50,001 nt of DNA from Massiliimicrobium timonense (GCF_002160865.1 NZ_NFLJ01000021.1:1-50001), one strand, 5' to 3'. Positions 35,211-44,325 are shown, counted from the stretch's first letter. Notes: generated from the letters alone by a model not told the origin. Program-made: numbers and translations.

Positions 35211-37712
35211 TTGCGTAAAAATCAATCAACTCTATCGATTATCATGAGTTCTTTAACATTATTGATTGTAATAGCCATTATAACAATTTCAGTTTTTCTG
35301 GTGAGAAATAAGTTATTAAAAAATGCTCAAGATATGGGAATGGCACTTGTCCAAAGTTATGCTATGGAAGAAGAAACAACGATTACGATGTTTAAAGATT
35401 TTTTAGATATGGGATCACAATATGTTAATGAATTGAGTGAAAAGAAAAATAGTGAACAAACAATTCAATTGTGGATGAAAGATTATTTTAGTAAATTGAC
35501 ACATATTTTGGGAGAAAAGATTGTTGATCCTTATGCGGTTATTGATGACAAAATCATTGCTCAAAATGCATGGGCAGATGATCAGACTTATCGTTATCAA
35601 GATACGAGATGGTATCAACAGACTCTTGAAAATCCGGGCCAAATTATGTTTACAGATGCTTATCAAGATGTCATTACAAATGAAACGATTATTACAGCAA
35701 GTATTGCTTTAGAAAATGAAGGTGATGTTCTGGCAATGGATATCTACCCTTCTAAAATTGTTGCTGATCAAAAGAAGATTCAAAGTGCTTATCAAAATAG
35801 TTTCTTTTATATGAGTGATTCTAAAGGACAACTGATTTATGCTTTAACACCTTATGAAATGGAGCAATCACAATTACAGGAGTATAATCATGATTTATTT
35901 ACCAGCATTCAAAAAGGAGAATATGCACATTATGATGATTATTATGTCAATCAAGAAGGAAAGCAGATAGGTGTTTATTATTATCAGATGGATAATGGCT
36001 GGATAGCCATTATGACCATTCCTTTTCAAGATTTATTAATGGATGAAAGCAATTTCCTTATTTATATTTTAGTGGTGACAGGAATCATTTTTATTATCAT
36101 TTTATTCATTATGATTATTAAAAATGTAAGACAATTAAGAAAGATTCGTCGTTTTGATCAAATCATTCAAATCTTATCAGAATCCTATTATGCTATGTAT
36201 CGTATCCATATCCATAATGGAACATATGAAGTGATTAAAACATCACCAGCATATCAGCTTGATTTGCCTAAAACAGGACCTTATCAACAATTATTAAAAA
36301 CCGTTCGGACTGTTGTAGAACAAGGAGCTTTTCAAGAGTTTTCAATGTGTTTTTCTTTAGAAAGTATTCGAGGACGTGTACAAGAAGGAATCAGTGATTA
36401 TGGTGGGGATTTTAAAAGACGTTTTGAAGATGATTATCGTTGGGTGAATGTCAGAACATTATATAATCAAAAAATATCAAGGGATGAAGTGATTCTTTGT
36501 TTTAAGGATGTGGATGTGGAAAAACGTCAAGAATTAGGACATATGCTTTTATTACAAAGAACATTGGAAACAAATAAAAAGAATATTGAAGCCAAAACAG
36601 CTTTCTTTAATCATATGAGTCATGATATGAGAACACCTCTAAATGCCATTATTGGTTTTTCTAAATTGGCTTTAAAACATCTTGATGAATCAGATAAGAT
36701 CAAAGATTATTTAAAGAAAATCAGTTATTCTGGAAATCAATTATTAGCATTGATCAATGATATATTAGAATTATCAAAGATGGAAGCAGGACAAAGACAT
36801 TTAGATTATAAGACTTTTGATATAGAAAAAGCGATTCATGAAACATGGGGATTGTTTGAAGAACGTATGATTGAAGAAAAGAAAGTATTTCAATTACATA
36901 TAGATATACAAAATACAGTGGTTATAGGTGATGAATTTAAGATTCATCAGATATTAAATAATTTATTATCGAATGCTGTAAAATATAGTGAAAGTGGTGA
37001 TCAAATTACTTTAGATGTAAAAGAGATGATTTATCAAAATCATCATAAAATACAGTTTGTTGTTGAAGATACGGGAATAGGTATGTCACAACCATTTTTG
37101 GAACATCTTTTTGAACCTTATGCCAGAGAAACACATTTTAGTGTGAAATCAACAATAGGAACAGGGTTAGGAATGCCAATTGTCAAAAGTCTGGTGGAAC
37201 AGATGAGTGGTGAAATCACTGTAGAAAGCGAACTAGGGAAAGGAACAAAGTTTACAGTGATGATTCCTTTTGAGATTGTTCAAAAACAAGAGGGCATTCC
37301 AGTTTCTAAAAGTGATGTATCCCTTCTTAAAGGGAAACGTGTTTTGCTGGTAGAAGATAATGATTTAAATATGGAGATTGCCAGTGAGATGTTGAAAATG
37401 AATGATATGGAAGTCATCACTGCCAAAAATGGGCAAGAAGCTCTCCATGTGTTTGAAACATCACCACTCTTTTCCATTGATATGATTTTAATGGATATGC
37501 AGATGCCTGTGATGGATGGCTGTCAGGCAACAGAAATGATTCGTCAGCTAGATCGTCCCGATGCAAAAACTGTCATGATTATTGCTTTAACGGCTAATGC
37601 TTTTTCAGAGGATGTTTCTAAAGCTTTAAGAGTAGGGATGAATGCGCATGTATCAAAACCTATTCGTATGAAAGTCTTAAATCAGGTGATGAGTGATTTA
37701 TTATCGAAGTAA
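35211..37712 (+). CDS. Hybrid sensor histidine kinase with extracellular dCache-like sensor
   Basis: 833 residues. TM1 about 11-30; extracellular domain about 31-280 with YRYQDTRWYQQ and FTDAYQDVITNETIITAS, typical of dCache ligand-binding sensors; TM2 about 283-307; a short PAS-like linker; HisKA with FNHMSHDMRTPLNAIIGFS (phospho-His); HATPase with NNLLSNAVKYS, EDTGIGM and GTGLGMPIVKSL; C-terminal receiver with LLVEDNDLN and LMDMQMPVMDG. AGAGGTG suggests the TTG at 35211 as start; a GTG at 35202 lies within that site. Probably senses a small extracellular ligand and drives the adjacent c-di-GMP enzyme through Hpt. Confidence 0.9.
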   Translation: MRKNQSTLSIIMSSLTLLIVIAIITISVFLVRNKLLKNAQDMGMALVQSYAMEEETTITMFKDFLDMGSQYVNELSEKKNSEQTIQLWMKDYFSKLTHILGEKIVDPYAVIDDKIIAQNAWADDQTYRYQDTRWYQQTLENPGQIMFTDAYQDVITNETIITASIALENEGDVLAMDIYPSKIVADQKKIQSAYQNSFFYMSDSKGQLIYALTPYEMEQSQLQEYNHDLFTSIQKGEYAHYDDYYVNQEGKQIGVYYYQMDNGWIAIMTIPFQDLLMDESNFLIYILVVTGIIFIIILFIMIIKNVRQLRKIRRFDQIIQILSESYYAMYRIHIHNGTYEVIKTSPAYQLDLPKTGPYQQLLKTVRTVVEQGAFQEFSMCFSLESIRGRVQEGISDYGGDFKRRFEDDYRWVNVRTLYNQKISRDEVILCFKDVDVEKRQELGHMLLLQRTLETNKKNIEAKTAFFNHMSHDMRTPLNAIIGFSKLALKHLDESDKIKDYLKKISYSGNQLLALINDILELSKMEAGQRHLDYKTFDIEKAIHETWGLFEERMIEEKKVFQLHIDIQNTVVIGDEFKIHQILNNLLSNAVKYSESGDQITLDVKEMIYQNHHKIQFVVEDTGIGMSQPFLEHLFEPYARETHFSVKSTIGTGLGMPIVKSLVEQMSGEITVESELGKGTKFTVMIPFEIVQKQEGIPVSKSDVSLLKGKRVLLVEDNDLNMEIASEMLKMNDMEVITAKNGQEALHVFETSPLFSIDMILMDMQMPVMDGCQATEMIRQLDRPDAKTVMIIALTANAFSEDVSKALRVGMNAHVSKPIRMKVLNQVMSDLLSK

Positions 37713-37740
37713 ATAATATTGATGAATTATATATTTTATT

Positions 37741-37771
37741 AAAAAAGGATGTCTTAATGGCATTCTTTTTT
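37741..37771 (+). terminator. Intrinsic terminator after the phosphorelay operon
   Basis: AAAAAAGGATGTC (37741-37753) pairs with GGCATTCTTTTTT (37759-37771) with two G-T pairs, ending in six T. It separates the phosphorelay from the surface-fibre locus. Confidence 0.87.
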
Positions 37772-37814
37772 AAGTAATAGATTTTTTGTAAAAATTATTG
37801 AAAAGATATTTCTA

Positions 37815-37847
37815 TGTGACTTATGTGTGACAATCAAAGTTTATACT
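37815..37847 (+). promoter_or_regulatory. TGTGAC tandem-box promoter, copy 1
   Basis: TGTGAC (37815-37820), 5 bp, TGTGAC (37826-37831), 10 bp, TATACT (37842-37847). First of five copies with the same spacing, 55 bases before the first TasA-like gene. The boxes overlap and replace the -35. Confidence 0.75.
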
Positions 37848-37901
37848 AGAGATAGAATAGTTTAATCTATGTTTAAATTGAAAGATAGGAGCTTGATAGA
37901 A

Positions 37902-38549
37902 ATGAAAAAAGATAGAATAGTGAAATTATGCGTGGCGGTTATTTTTGTTTCCGTTTTAGTTGTTGGTGGGTCTATTGCATTTTTTAGAGCTGAAACAAAT
38001 GCAACAAGTCCAATGAGCTCTACAAATTTAGGAATTGAATTGATGGAGGGAAAAACAGAAGAAGGAACACAGATATTAAGTGATGGAACAGTTGTTTTAG
38101 ATAATGTGAGTCCGGGAGCGACTATTGATAAACAATTGTATGTAGAAAATGTCAAAGAGAGTCCTTCTTATATTAGAGTGACACTTACAAAATACTGGGA
38201 AGATGCTGATGGTGTAAAGCTACCAGAAAAAGCGGCTGAACAGATTATTGTAGATCCTTTGGATGAAACAAATTGGATTGTTCAAAGAGATGAGGCTAAT
38301 GATGAAGTCATCTATATGTATTATAAAGCACCTATTGAAACTGGTGAAGTGACAACGAATTTCTTGAATCAAGTGAAGATTGCTCAAAGTGGTGCTGATT
38401 TAGATAACAGCTATACAAACTTAAAAGCTAAGGTTGATGTAGAAGTTGATGCAATTCAACAATATGCAGCTCAAGATGCAATTTTAGCTGAATGGGGATT
38501 AGAAGTGGCATTTGATCAAAATGGAATGATCACTCAAGTTGAGGAATAG
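37902..38549 (+). CDS. SipW-dependent TasA/CalY-like secreted protein 1
   Basis: 215 residues. A basic start and hydrophobic stretch (about 6-24) end in VGGSIAFFRAETNAT, the form of SipW-processed signal peptides (G-x-x-x-A-x-F). The mature part holds the beta-sandwich motif SPGATIDKQLYVENVKESPSYIRV, seen in TasA/camelysin-type proteins (P-G-x-x-x-x-K-x-x-x-V-x-N...Y-x-R). Such proteins form or decorate extracellular fibres. TAGGAG lies 11 nt before the ATG at 37902; an earlier in-frame ATG at 37869 precedes it. First of a three-gene unit. Confidence 0.75.
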   Translation: MKKDRIVKLCVAVIFVSVLVVGGSIAFFRAETNATSPMSSTNLGIELMEGKTEEGTQILSDGTVVLDNVSPGATIDKQLYVENVKESPSYIRVTLTKYWEDADGVKLPEKAAEQIIVDPLDETNWIVQRDEANDEVIYMYYKAPIETGEVTTNFLNQVKIAQSGADLDNSYTNLKAKVDVEVDAIQQYAAQDAILAEWGLEVAFDQNGMITQVEE

Positions 38550-38567
38550 AAGGGAGAGTAGAAAAAG

Positions 38568-39284
38568 ATGAAGAAATTATCTGCATTATTAGTCATGTTT
38601 TCTTTGTTTATTCCGACTATTAATTCAGTTCATGCAGCTGGAAATTCAGTGATTACATTTGATGGAGAAGCTGAAAAATTCATTAATACAAATAATGAAG
38701 GAGAAGTTTTTAATCTTGAAGGAATGTATCCTGGTGAAACAAGAACAGAAACATTGACATTGGTAAATAATGATTATAGAGAAATGAATTTCTATATGAA
38801 TTCTAAAATATTAGATGAATTTGGAAATGAAACATCTACTGGAAATATGGCTTATGATTTTAATTTTAAAATCAATGGTGAAGATTTATTTGATGGTTTA
38901 GTAGGTGGAGAAAATAATGTTGGTGAAGGAATGATGGAAGATAACATCCTTATAGCAACATTAGCTAAAGGAGAAAGTGCAACATTACAGATGAGTGTAA
39001 CAGCTGATGGAGATACAATGGATAACACTTATCAAAATGCTACTGGTTTAGTTCAATATACATTTAGTGTTGAATATGATGATGAAGCGGCTGCACAAAC
39101 ACCTCAAAGAGTTGTGAATACTGTTGTACAGACTGTAACAAATAGAATTGAAAAAGCTGTCAAAACAGGAGATCCTGCAACACTTGGATTATTTGGTGTT
39201 TTATTAGGTGGTAGTGTTGTTGGTATTGTTTATTTAGTAGCAACAAGAAAGAAAAAGGAGGAAGATCAAAATGAGATTCACTAA
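38568..39284 (+). CDS. Surface protein with TasA-like domain and C-terminal sorting-type anchor
   Basis: 238 residues. A conventional Sec signal peptide ends near VHAAG (about residue 24), unlike the SipW type of its neighbours. The mature domain has GMYPGETRTETLTLVNND, the same P-G...V-x-N pattern as the TasA-like proteins, so it looks like a TasA-fold protein fixed to the envelope. The C-terminus has KTGD (199-202), a hydrophobic helix and a basic RKKK tail, as in sortase substrates of the P-x-T-G-D type, though the residues before KTGD are A-V rather than N-P. Its end overlaps the next gene by 14 bases. Confidence 0.7.
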   Translation: MKKLSALLVMFSLFIPTINSVHAAGNSVITFDGEAEKFINTNNEGEVFNLEGMYPGETRTETLTLVNNDYREMNFYMNSKILDEFGNETSTGNMAYDFNFKINGEDLFDGLVGGENNVGEGMMEDNILIATLAKGESATLQMSVTADGDTMDNTYQNATGLVQYTFSVEYDDEAAAQTPQRVVNTVVQTVTNRIEKAVKTGDPATLGLFGVLLGGSVVGIVYLVATRKKKEEDQNEIH

Positions 39285-40158
39285 GATATTTTCTAAAATC
39301 ATCTTGAGTCTAACTCTGATGTTTGCATTTTGTTTACCTTGTTTGAATAATGTAAAAGCTGCAACTTCATATGATGTCATTTTTAGAGCTGGAGCACATG
39401 GTTCATTCAATGGTGAATCAAAATATGTTGTTGAAAAAGAATATGGAACAGCTTTTCCAGATGATCCATATTATGAAAATGAATTAGCTGTTGATGATGG
39501 TTATATCTTTACAGGATGGAATGAAGAGATGCCAGAAACAGTGACAGGAAAAACTGTATTAGTTGCAAAATATACACCTTTAGTAGATGGTGTAGAATAT
39601 AAAATCAGATACGTTGATCAAAATGATGTAGACATTGTGACACCTAGACTTGCAATTGGTAATGTTGGTTCATCAGTAACAGTCACAGCTAAAACAATTA
39701 ATGACTGGCCAGTTGATCAAAGTACAAAAACTATTCAATTAACAGATGGTACAAATGAAATTAAGTTTGTTTATACAGTACCAGAAGATGAAGTTCAAAT
39801 AGAATATGTCACAGAATATGTGACAAATACAGTTGATGAAGTAGTGACAGTACCAGCCACTGCAGGAACTGCTACAACAGTAGGAACAGGAACTGGTGTT
39901 GGTGGAGCTGCTGGAACAGCTGGAACAACAACTGGTGGAGATCAAGCTGTAGCTGGTGAAACAACTGATATTGAAGACAATGAAACACCACAAGCTGGTG
40001 CAGATGGAGAAACAACTATTGAAGATAACGAAACACCTCAAGCTGGAGCAAAAGACTCTGGTTCAAACAATGCAATCTATATTGCAGGTGGAGCAGGAGC
40101 TGTTATTCTTATTGCCATAGTTGCTTACCTATTAAGCAAAAGAAAAAAAGCTGAATAA
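39271..40158 (+). CDS. InlB-repeat/MucBP-like surface protein with duplicated sorting-like motif
   Basis: 295 residues. Signal peptide 1-30 (ending VKAAT). Residues about 34-110 form an InlB B-repeat (Flg_new) domain with YVVEKEYGTAFP and GYIFTGWNEEMPETV; about 112-172 is a MucBP-like module (YKIRYVDQND). A Thr/Gly/Val-rich stalk follows (about 190-230), then two copies of IEDNETPQAGA (234-244 and 250-260), a membrane helix (about 268-288) and the tail KRKKAE. E-T-P-x-A-G resembles the TPxAG-type sortase motif. Likely an extended cell-surface adhesin cotranscribed with the anchored TasA-like gene. Confidence 0.75.
   Translation: MRFTKIFSKIILSLTLMFAFCLPCLNNVKAATSYDVIFRAGAHGSFNGESKYVVEKEYGTAFPDDPYYENELAVDDGYIFTGWNEEMPETVTGKTVLVAKYTPLVDGVEYKIRYVDQNDVDIVTPRLAIGNVGSSVTVTAKTINDWPVDQSTKTIQLTDGTNEIKFVYTVPEDEVQIEYVTEYVTNTVDEVVTVPATAGTATTVGTGTGVGGAAGTAGTTTGGDQAVAGETTDIEDNETPQAGADGETTIEDNETPQAGAKDSGSNNAIYIAGGAGAVILIAIVAYLLSKRKKAE
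39970..40050 (+). repeat. Tandem 11-residue repeat IEDNETPQAGA
   Basis: Two 33-bp units (39970-40002 and 40018-40050) encode the same 11 residues and are separated by 15 bp coding DGETT. The copies differ at wobble positions, so selection has kept the protein sequence. Each holds a possible sortase recognition motif. Confidence 0.8.
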
Positions 40159-40189
40159 AGATTAGAAATTTAGACATATCTTTTCTATT

Positions 40190-40222
40190 TGTGACTGTTA
40201 TGTGACTTATAAGTTATATAAT
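40190..40222 (+). promoter_or_regulatory. TGTGAC tandem-box promoter, copy 2
   Basis: TGTGAC (40190-40195), 5 bp, TGTGAC (40201-40206), 10 bp, perfect TATAAT (40217-40222), 60 bases before the VWA gene. No convincing terminator separates it from the upstream unit. Confidence 0.8.
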
Positions 40223-40281
40223 AGTCACATGGAAAGAGATATTATGTATAAATATATAAATAAAAGATAGGAGGATAAACT

Positions 40282-43152
40282 ATGAAAATAGGAAAGTTTA
40301 AAAAGATAGCTGCTATTGGTTTGGCTTTGACTATGGCAATTGGACTACTATATACAAGTGGGACAGTTAATGCAGTAGATTCTAAGACTGATAATGGCAT
40401 AGTACTAAATAAAACAGCTGAATATGACTCTGAAACTGATCAAGTAAAGATTACATTAGAGTCTTATGCTACTGGTAAAGTTGTTAGTGGCGAAAGAACA
40501 CCATCTGATATTGTTTTACTATTAGATGTTTCTGGAAGTATGGATGAATCTTTTGGAGATCCAACGAAACAATATATTGAAAAAGAGTTTAATAGCCGTG
40601 ATACGATAGAGGATTTAGAACCATATTGGAGTAATAAAACAAATTATTATTATCAAGTTGGTGGAGAATATTATGAAGTATATATTGAAAGTGAACTAAA
40701 AGGTCAATGGCCTAATAGATATACAATATATCAATTGTATTATATGAATGAAAATAATAAAATATATATTTTGGACAATTGGGCTAATGAAGGTACAAGA
40801 ATAGATTACTTAAACATTACATTGTATGAATATAAAGAAGTACAATCTAAAAAAATAGATGCATTAAAAAATGCTGCAAATACTTTTATTGATGGTATTG
40901 CTGAGCAAAATGTTAATATTACTGATTCAAATCTAAAGGATAGAATATCTATAGTTAAATTTGCAGGAGACAGAATAAATTCTTCTGAAGGTAATGATTT
41001 TTATAGAGATGGGGGGGATAGCTATAATTATACACAAATAGTAAAAAATCTTACAAATATTTCTGATTCTGAAAATTTAAAAAATGCAGTTAATCAGTTA
41101 AAAGCTGCTGGTGCTACTTCTGCTGATTATGGATTGGGACGTGCTCAAGCAGCATTAGAGCCGAAACAAGAAGGAAGAAATCAGGTTGTTATTATGTTCA
41201 CTGATGGGGAGCCAAATCATTATAGTGATTTTGACCCTGATGTTGCAAAAGATGCTATTGATCAAGCAAAGCGTATGAAAGCTGCTGGTGTTACAATTTA
41301 CACTGTTGGTGTTTTTAAAAATGCCGATCCAAGTGATATAGACTCTGATTTTAATAAATATATGCATGCTGTATCAAGTAATTTTCTGAATATTACTTAT
41401 GGTTATTGGCACAATTTTTATGATATGAACTTAGGAGATAGAAATCCTGATGGAAAAGATTATTATTTAACTGCTAAAAATCCTAATGATCTTATTAATG
41501 CTTTTGAACAAATTCTTGATGATGTTGGTGAGAGTTCTAGTGATTTAACTGATGATGCAGTTGTAATAGACTATATAGAGGATAGTTTTAATTTACCAGC
41601 TGATGCAGAGCAAATCAAGGTATCTACTGTTGATTATATTGAGGGTAATTTTGTTGATAGAAAAGTAGAGTTAAATAATTCAGAAGTTGTTATTGATAGA
41701 GAAAATAAAGCTGTAAAAGTTACTGGATTTAATTATAGTGACTATTATGTACTTAAGAATAATCCTGATGATAATCATGTGGGTAAAAAATTAGTTATAG
41801 AATTTTATATAACACCAATTGATGGCTTTATAGGTGGTAATAATATTGAAACGAATAAAGATTTATCTGGTATTTATCAAGATTCTTATTCTCGTGAACC
41901 TATTGAAGAATTTACTAATCCTAATGTAGATATTCCATTAGAATATGAAATTGAAAATTATGATGCAACTATCTATAGAGGAAATGATTGGGATGATTTT
42001 GTTCATTTTATAACAAATGACAGCGATGAGATTGTTTATAAAAATAAACGCCATAATAAAAATGAATCCACTACTTTTGAATTAAATGGAGTTAGAAATG
42101 AGTATGTTAATATAACATATACTATAAAAGACTCAAATGATGAAGTTGTAGCAAAATTATCTATTCCAGCTGGTAAAACAATTGATGATTACAAGTTAGC
42201 AATTCTTAATAAATTTACAGCAAAGAATTTAAAAGATTGTACAGACTTTGAGGTTAGTGTGAAAGTTGAACCAAGTCATAATAAAGAGAATGGAGTTCAA
42301 AGTATTGAAACTACTAGTCAATTAATATCTACTTTACATGTTTTAAAACCAAATATACATGTAAATGATTCAACGATTGATTTTGGAACACAAACAAATT
42401 TAAAGGAAAAAAATGTTTCTTACAATTTAAGTGATGAATGGGTTGATGTTAAGAATCATTCAGATATACCTGATGTAGAAGGAGATAAACCAGAGCTTTC
42501 TCTTTCAATTGGGAAAGTAGATAGTTCTACGCAAAAATTGGAAAATGATATATATACTCCAATGGAAGCTATAGATGCTAATTTTAAATTAGATGTAACA
42601 AAGAATGATGATGATAGTATTTCATATAACGATTGTGTTATAAATGATAATGAACAAACAAATCAATTTATTGTTCATATTAGAACTGCAACTTTAGATA
42701 TTGCAAAAGTTTTAGATCCAGATGATTATGAGTCTAAAGATGGTGAGCCAATATTTATTTATAAAGTTACAGTTGATAATGAATATTTAGGTGAAAAAGT
42801 TTATTATAGATATATACATTTAGGTAAGGATATAGAGAGCAATAATGATTTAAGTGTTTTAAATAATCTTCCAGTTGGTAGTTATAAAGTTGAAGAATTA
42901 AATACTTTAAGATTCAAATTCAAAGATGTAGATGTAACGAACGGGTATGTAAGTAATGAAACCAAAACAGATAATGGCATAAGTTTTGAAATTGATTATT
43001 TAAAAAATAATAATACTTTTGTAGTACAATTTACTAATACCATAAAATCTAAAGATTATGATTCAGATAATGATATTATTGTAAATACATTTGAAAAAGG
43101 TTCAAATGGTGAAGTGATTATGAATCAACGTTTAAATAATAATAATAACTAG
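40282..43152 (+). CDS. Large secreted VWA-domain protein
   Basis: 956 residues. Signal peptide about 1-32 (ending VNAVD). The von Willebrand A domain starts near 76 with the MIDAS D-V-S-G-S (82-86); after it comes an unusual insertion of about 90 residues rich in Tyr, Asn and Trp (about 92-180) before the first helix, then the fold resumes (VIMFTDGEPNHYSD, YTVGVF). The rest is a chain of beta-type domains; the last, with LPVGSYKVEELN, resembles SpaA-type (Cna B) pilin domains. It ends in an Asn run with no sorting signal or membrane helix, so anchoring must be indirect. Likely an adhesive tip or matrix protein. Codon use looks more A+T-rich than upstream genes. Confidence 0.78.
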   Translation: MKIGKFKKIAAIGLALTMAIGLLYTSGTVNAVDSKTDNGIVLNKTAEYDSETDQVKITLESYATGKVVSGERTPSDIVLLLDVSGSMDESFGDPTKQYIEKEFNSRDTIEDLEPYWSNKTNYYYQVGGEYYEVYIESELKGQWPNRYTIYQLYYMNENNKIYILDNWANEGTRIDYLNITLYEYKEVQSKKIDALKNAANTFIDGIAEQNVNITDSNLKDRISIVKFAGDRINSSEGNDFYRDGGDSYNYTQIVKNLTNISDSENLKNAVNQLKAAGATSADYGLGRAQAALEPKQEGRNQVVIMFTDGEPNHYSDFDPDVAKDAIDQAKRMKAAGVTIYTVGVFKNADPSDIDSDFNKYMHAVSSNFLNITYGYWHNFYDMNLGDRNPDGKDYYLTAKNPNDLINAFEQILDDVGESSSDLTDDAVVIDYIEDSFNLPADAEQIKVSTVDYIEGNFVDRKVELNNSEVVIDRENKAVKVTGFNYSDYYVLKNNPDDNHVGKKLVIEFYITPIDGFIGGNNIETNKDLSGIYQDSYSREPIEEFTNPNVDIPLEYEIENYDATIYRGNDWDDFVHFITNDSDEIVYKNKRHNKNESTTFELNGVRNEYVNITYTIKDSNDEVVAKLSIPAGKTIDDYKLAILNKFTAKNLKDCTDFEVSVKVEPSHNKENGVQSIETTSQLISTLHVLKPNIHVNDSTIDFGTQTNLKEKNVSYNLSDEWVDVKNHSDIPDVEGDKPELSLSIGKVDSSTQKLENDIYTPMEAIDANFKLDVTKNDDDSISYNDCVINDNEQTNQFIVHIRTATLDIAKVLDPDDYESKDGEPIFIYKVTVDNEYLGEKVYYRYIHLGKDIESNNDLSVLNNLPVGSYKVEELNTLRFKFKDVDVTNGYVSNETKTDNGISFEIDYLKNNNTFVVQFTNTIKSKDYDSDNDIIVNTFEKGSNGEVIMNQRLNNNNN

Positions 43153-43168
43153 AAAGGAGTAGTGGAGT

Positions 43169-43762
43169 ATGAAGAGAATAAATAAAAGATATTATATTAT
43201 AGGTATTTCATTACTTCTTTGTTTGGCCGTTGGGTTTACTGTGGCTTTTTCAAAAGATATTTCTAATGTTTTAACAAATACTTTTTTGGTAGGTACTGTT
43301 GATAGCGAGATTAAGGAAGATAAACCTACGGTTAATGGAGAGATTATTAATAAAAAACCTAGAGTAGTTAATACAGGAAGTACCAACGCATTAGTAAGAG
43401 TAAGGGTTATTGTATCACCAAAAGAATTATGGAGTCCAGATAGTGTTCCTTGTGATATAGACATTGATATTGGAGCTGACTGGCAGTATGAATCTGATGA
43501 ATATTATTACTATAAGGGAATTTTAGAAGTTGGAGAAGAGATATCAGTGTTCACAAAAGTTGAAGGTGTAACTAATGAAGATGGAAAATGGATATTAAGT
43601 ACTGATAATTTCGAGATTTCTGTTTATCAAGAAACAATAGCTACAACTGCAACAAATAAAGAAAATGGTAATGAAATCAATGCTATTGTTGATGGAGTAT
43701 ATAACCATGAGAAAGCTATGGAAATATGGCATATTTATGATACATTAACATTAGGAGATTAA
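43169..43762 (+). CDS. SipW-dependent TasA-like protein 2
   Basis: 197 residues. Signal peptide about 1-28, ending AVGFTVAFSKDISNVLTNTF, then VGTVDSEI; the A-F-S-x-D-x-S-N-x-x-T-N-x-F-x-V-G pattern is that of SipW substrates. The mature domain has NKKPRVVNTGSTNALVRVRV, the shared V-x-N-x-G...R-V motif. The C-terminus is W-H-I-Y-D-T-L. AAAGGAG precedes the ATG. It lies 16 bp after the VWA gene in the same unit, suggesting the two products are assembled together. Confidence 0.75.
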   Translation: MKRINKRYYIIGISLLLCLAVGFTVAFSKDISNVLTNTFLVGTVDSEIKEDKPTVNGEIINKKPRVVNTGSTNALVRVRVIVSPKELWSPDSVPCDIDIDIGADWQYESDEYYYYKGILEVGEEISVFTKVEGVTNEDGKWILSTDNFEISVYQETIATTATNKENGNEINAIVDGVYNHEKAMEIWHIYDTLTLGD

Positions 43763-43766
43763 AATA

Positions 43767-43803
43767 AAAAGGTTATTATCGTATGATAAGGTAATAACCT
43801 TTT
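43767..43803 (+). terminator. Intrinsic terminator between TasA-like gene 2 and signal peptidase 1
   Basis: AAAAGGTTATT (43767-43777) pairs with AATAACCTTTT (43793-43803). The T run is short (four), so some readthrough into the signal peptidase gene is likely; this would set it at a lower level than the fibre protein. Confidence 0.75.
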
Positions 43804-43823
43804 CTAATAGAAGGAGTATTTTA

Positions 43824-44309
43824 ATGATTGAAAGAATATGTAAGATATTAATGAATATAATAATTGTTGTTTTAGTTTTAGTAGCGGGAATTTTATTTGT
43901 TCCTAGATTGTTTGGATATGAGAATTTTGCAGTTATAAGTGGTAGTATGGAACCTAATATGCCAGTTGGTTCTATAGTTTATTCTCATCCAGAAGATTTT
44001 AATAATATTAAAGTTGATGATGTAATTAGTTTTAAGGTGAATTCTGAAACAATGGTTACACATAGAGTTGTTGAGATTAATCAAGATGATCAATCTTTTG
44101 TAACAAAGGGTGATGCTAATGATGTTAATGATGCTGAAGCAGTCAATTATTCACAAGTCATAGGGGTTGTTCACTTCTGTATTCCTATATTAGGTTATAT
44201 TGCTATGTATTTAAGAACCCCTTTAGGTATAGCAGCTATTTTTGGAATAGTTTTTATTATCCTTCTTTTAAATTTTTTACCAGATTTATTAAAAAAGGAT
44301 GATAAATAG
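43824..44309 (+). CDS. ER-type signal peptidase I (SipW-like) 1
   Basis: 161 residues. TM1 about 8-28, catalytic serine S41 in ISGSMEPNMPVGS, histidine H80 in THRVVEI in place of the lysine of usual bacterial enzymes, and D97 in TKGDAND: the Ser-His-Asp set of the SipW/archaeal/ER type. One or two C-terminal membrane helices follow. These enzymes cleave TasA-like preproteins on the outer face of the membrane; four candidate substrates lie in this locus. GAAGGAG precedes the ATG. Separated from the preceding gene by a terminator and close to the next TGTGAC promoter. Confidence 0.9.
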   Translation: MIERICKILMNIIIVVLVLVAGILFVPRLFGYENFAVISGSMEPNMPVGSIVYSHPEDFNNIKVDDVISFKVNSETMVTHRVVEINQDDQSFVTKGDANDVNDAEAVNYSQVIGVVHFCIPILGYIAMYLRTPLGIAAIFGIVFIILLLNFLPDLLKKDDK

Positions 44310-44325
44310 TAAAAAAATTCTGATT

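Noticed and set aside
39739-40041. Minus-strand Cys/Ser-rich frame of 100 residues
   Set aside because: It is the mirror of the Thr/Gly-rich repeat stalk of the plus-strand surface protein, with no ribosome binding site; low-complexity coding on the plus strand explains it.
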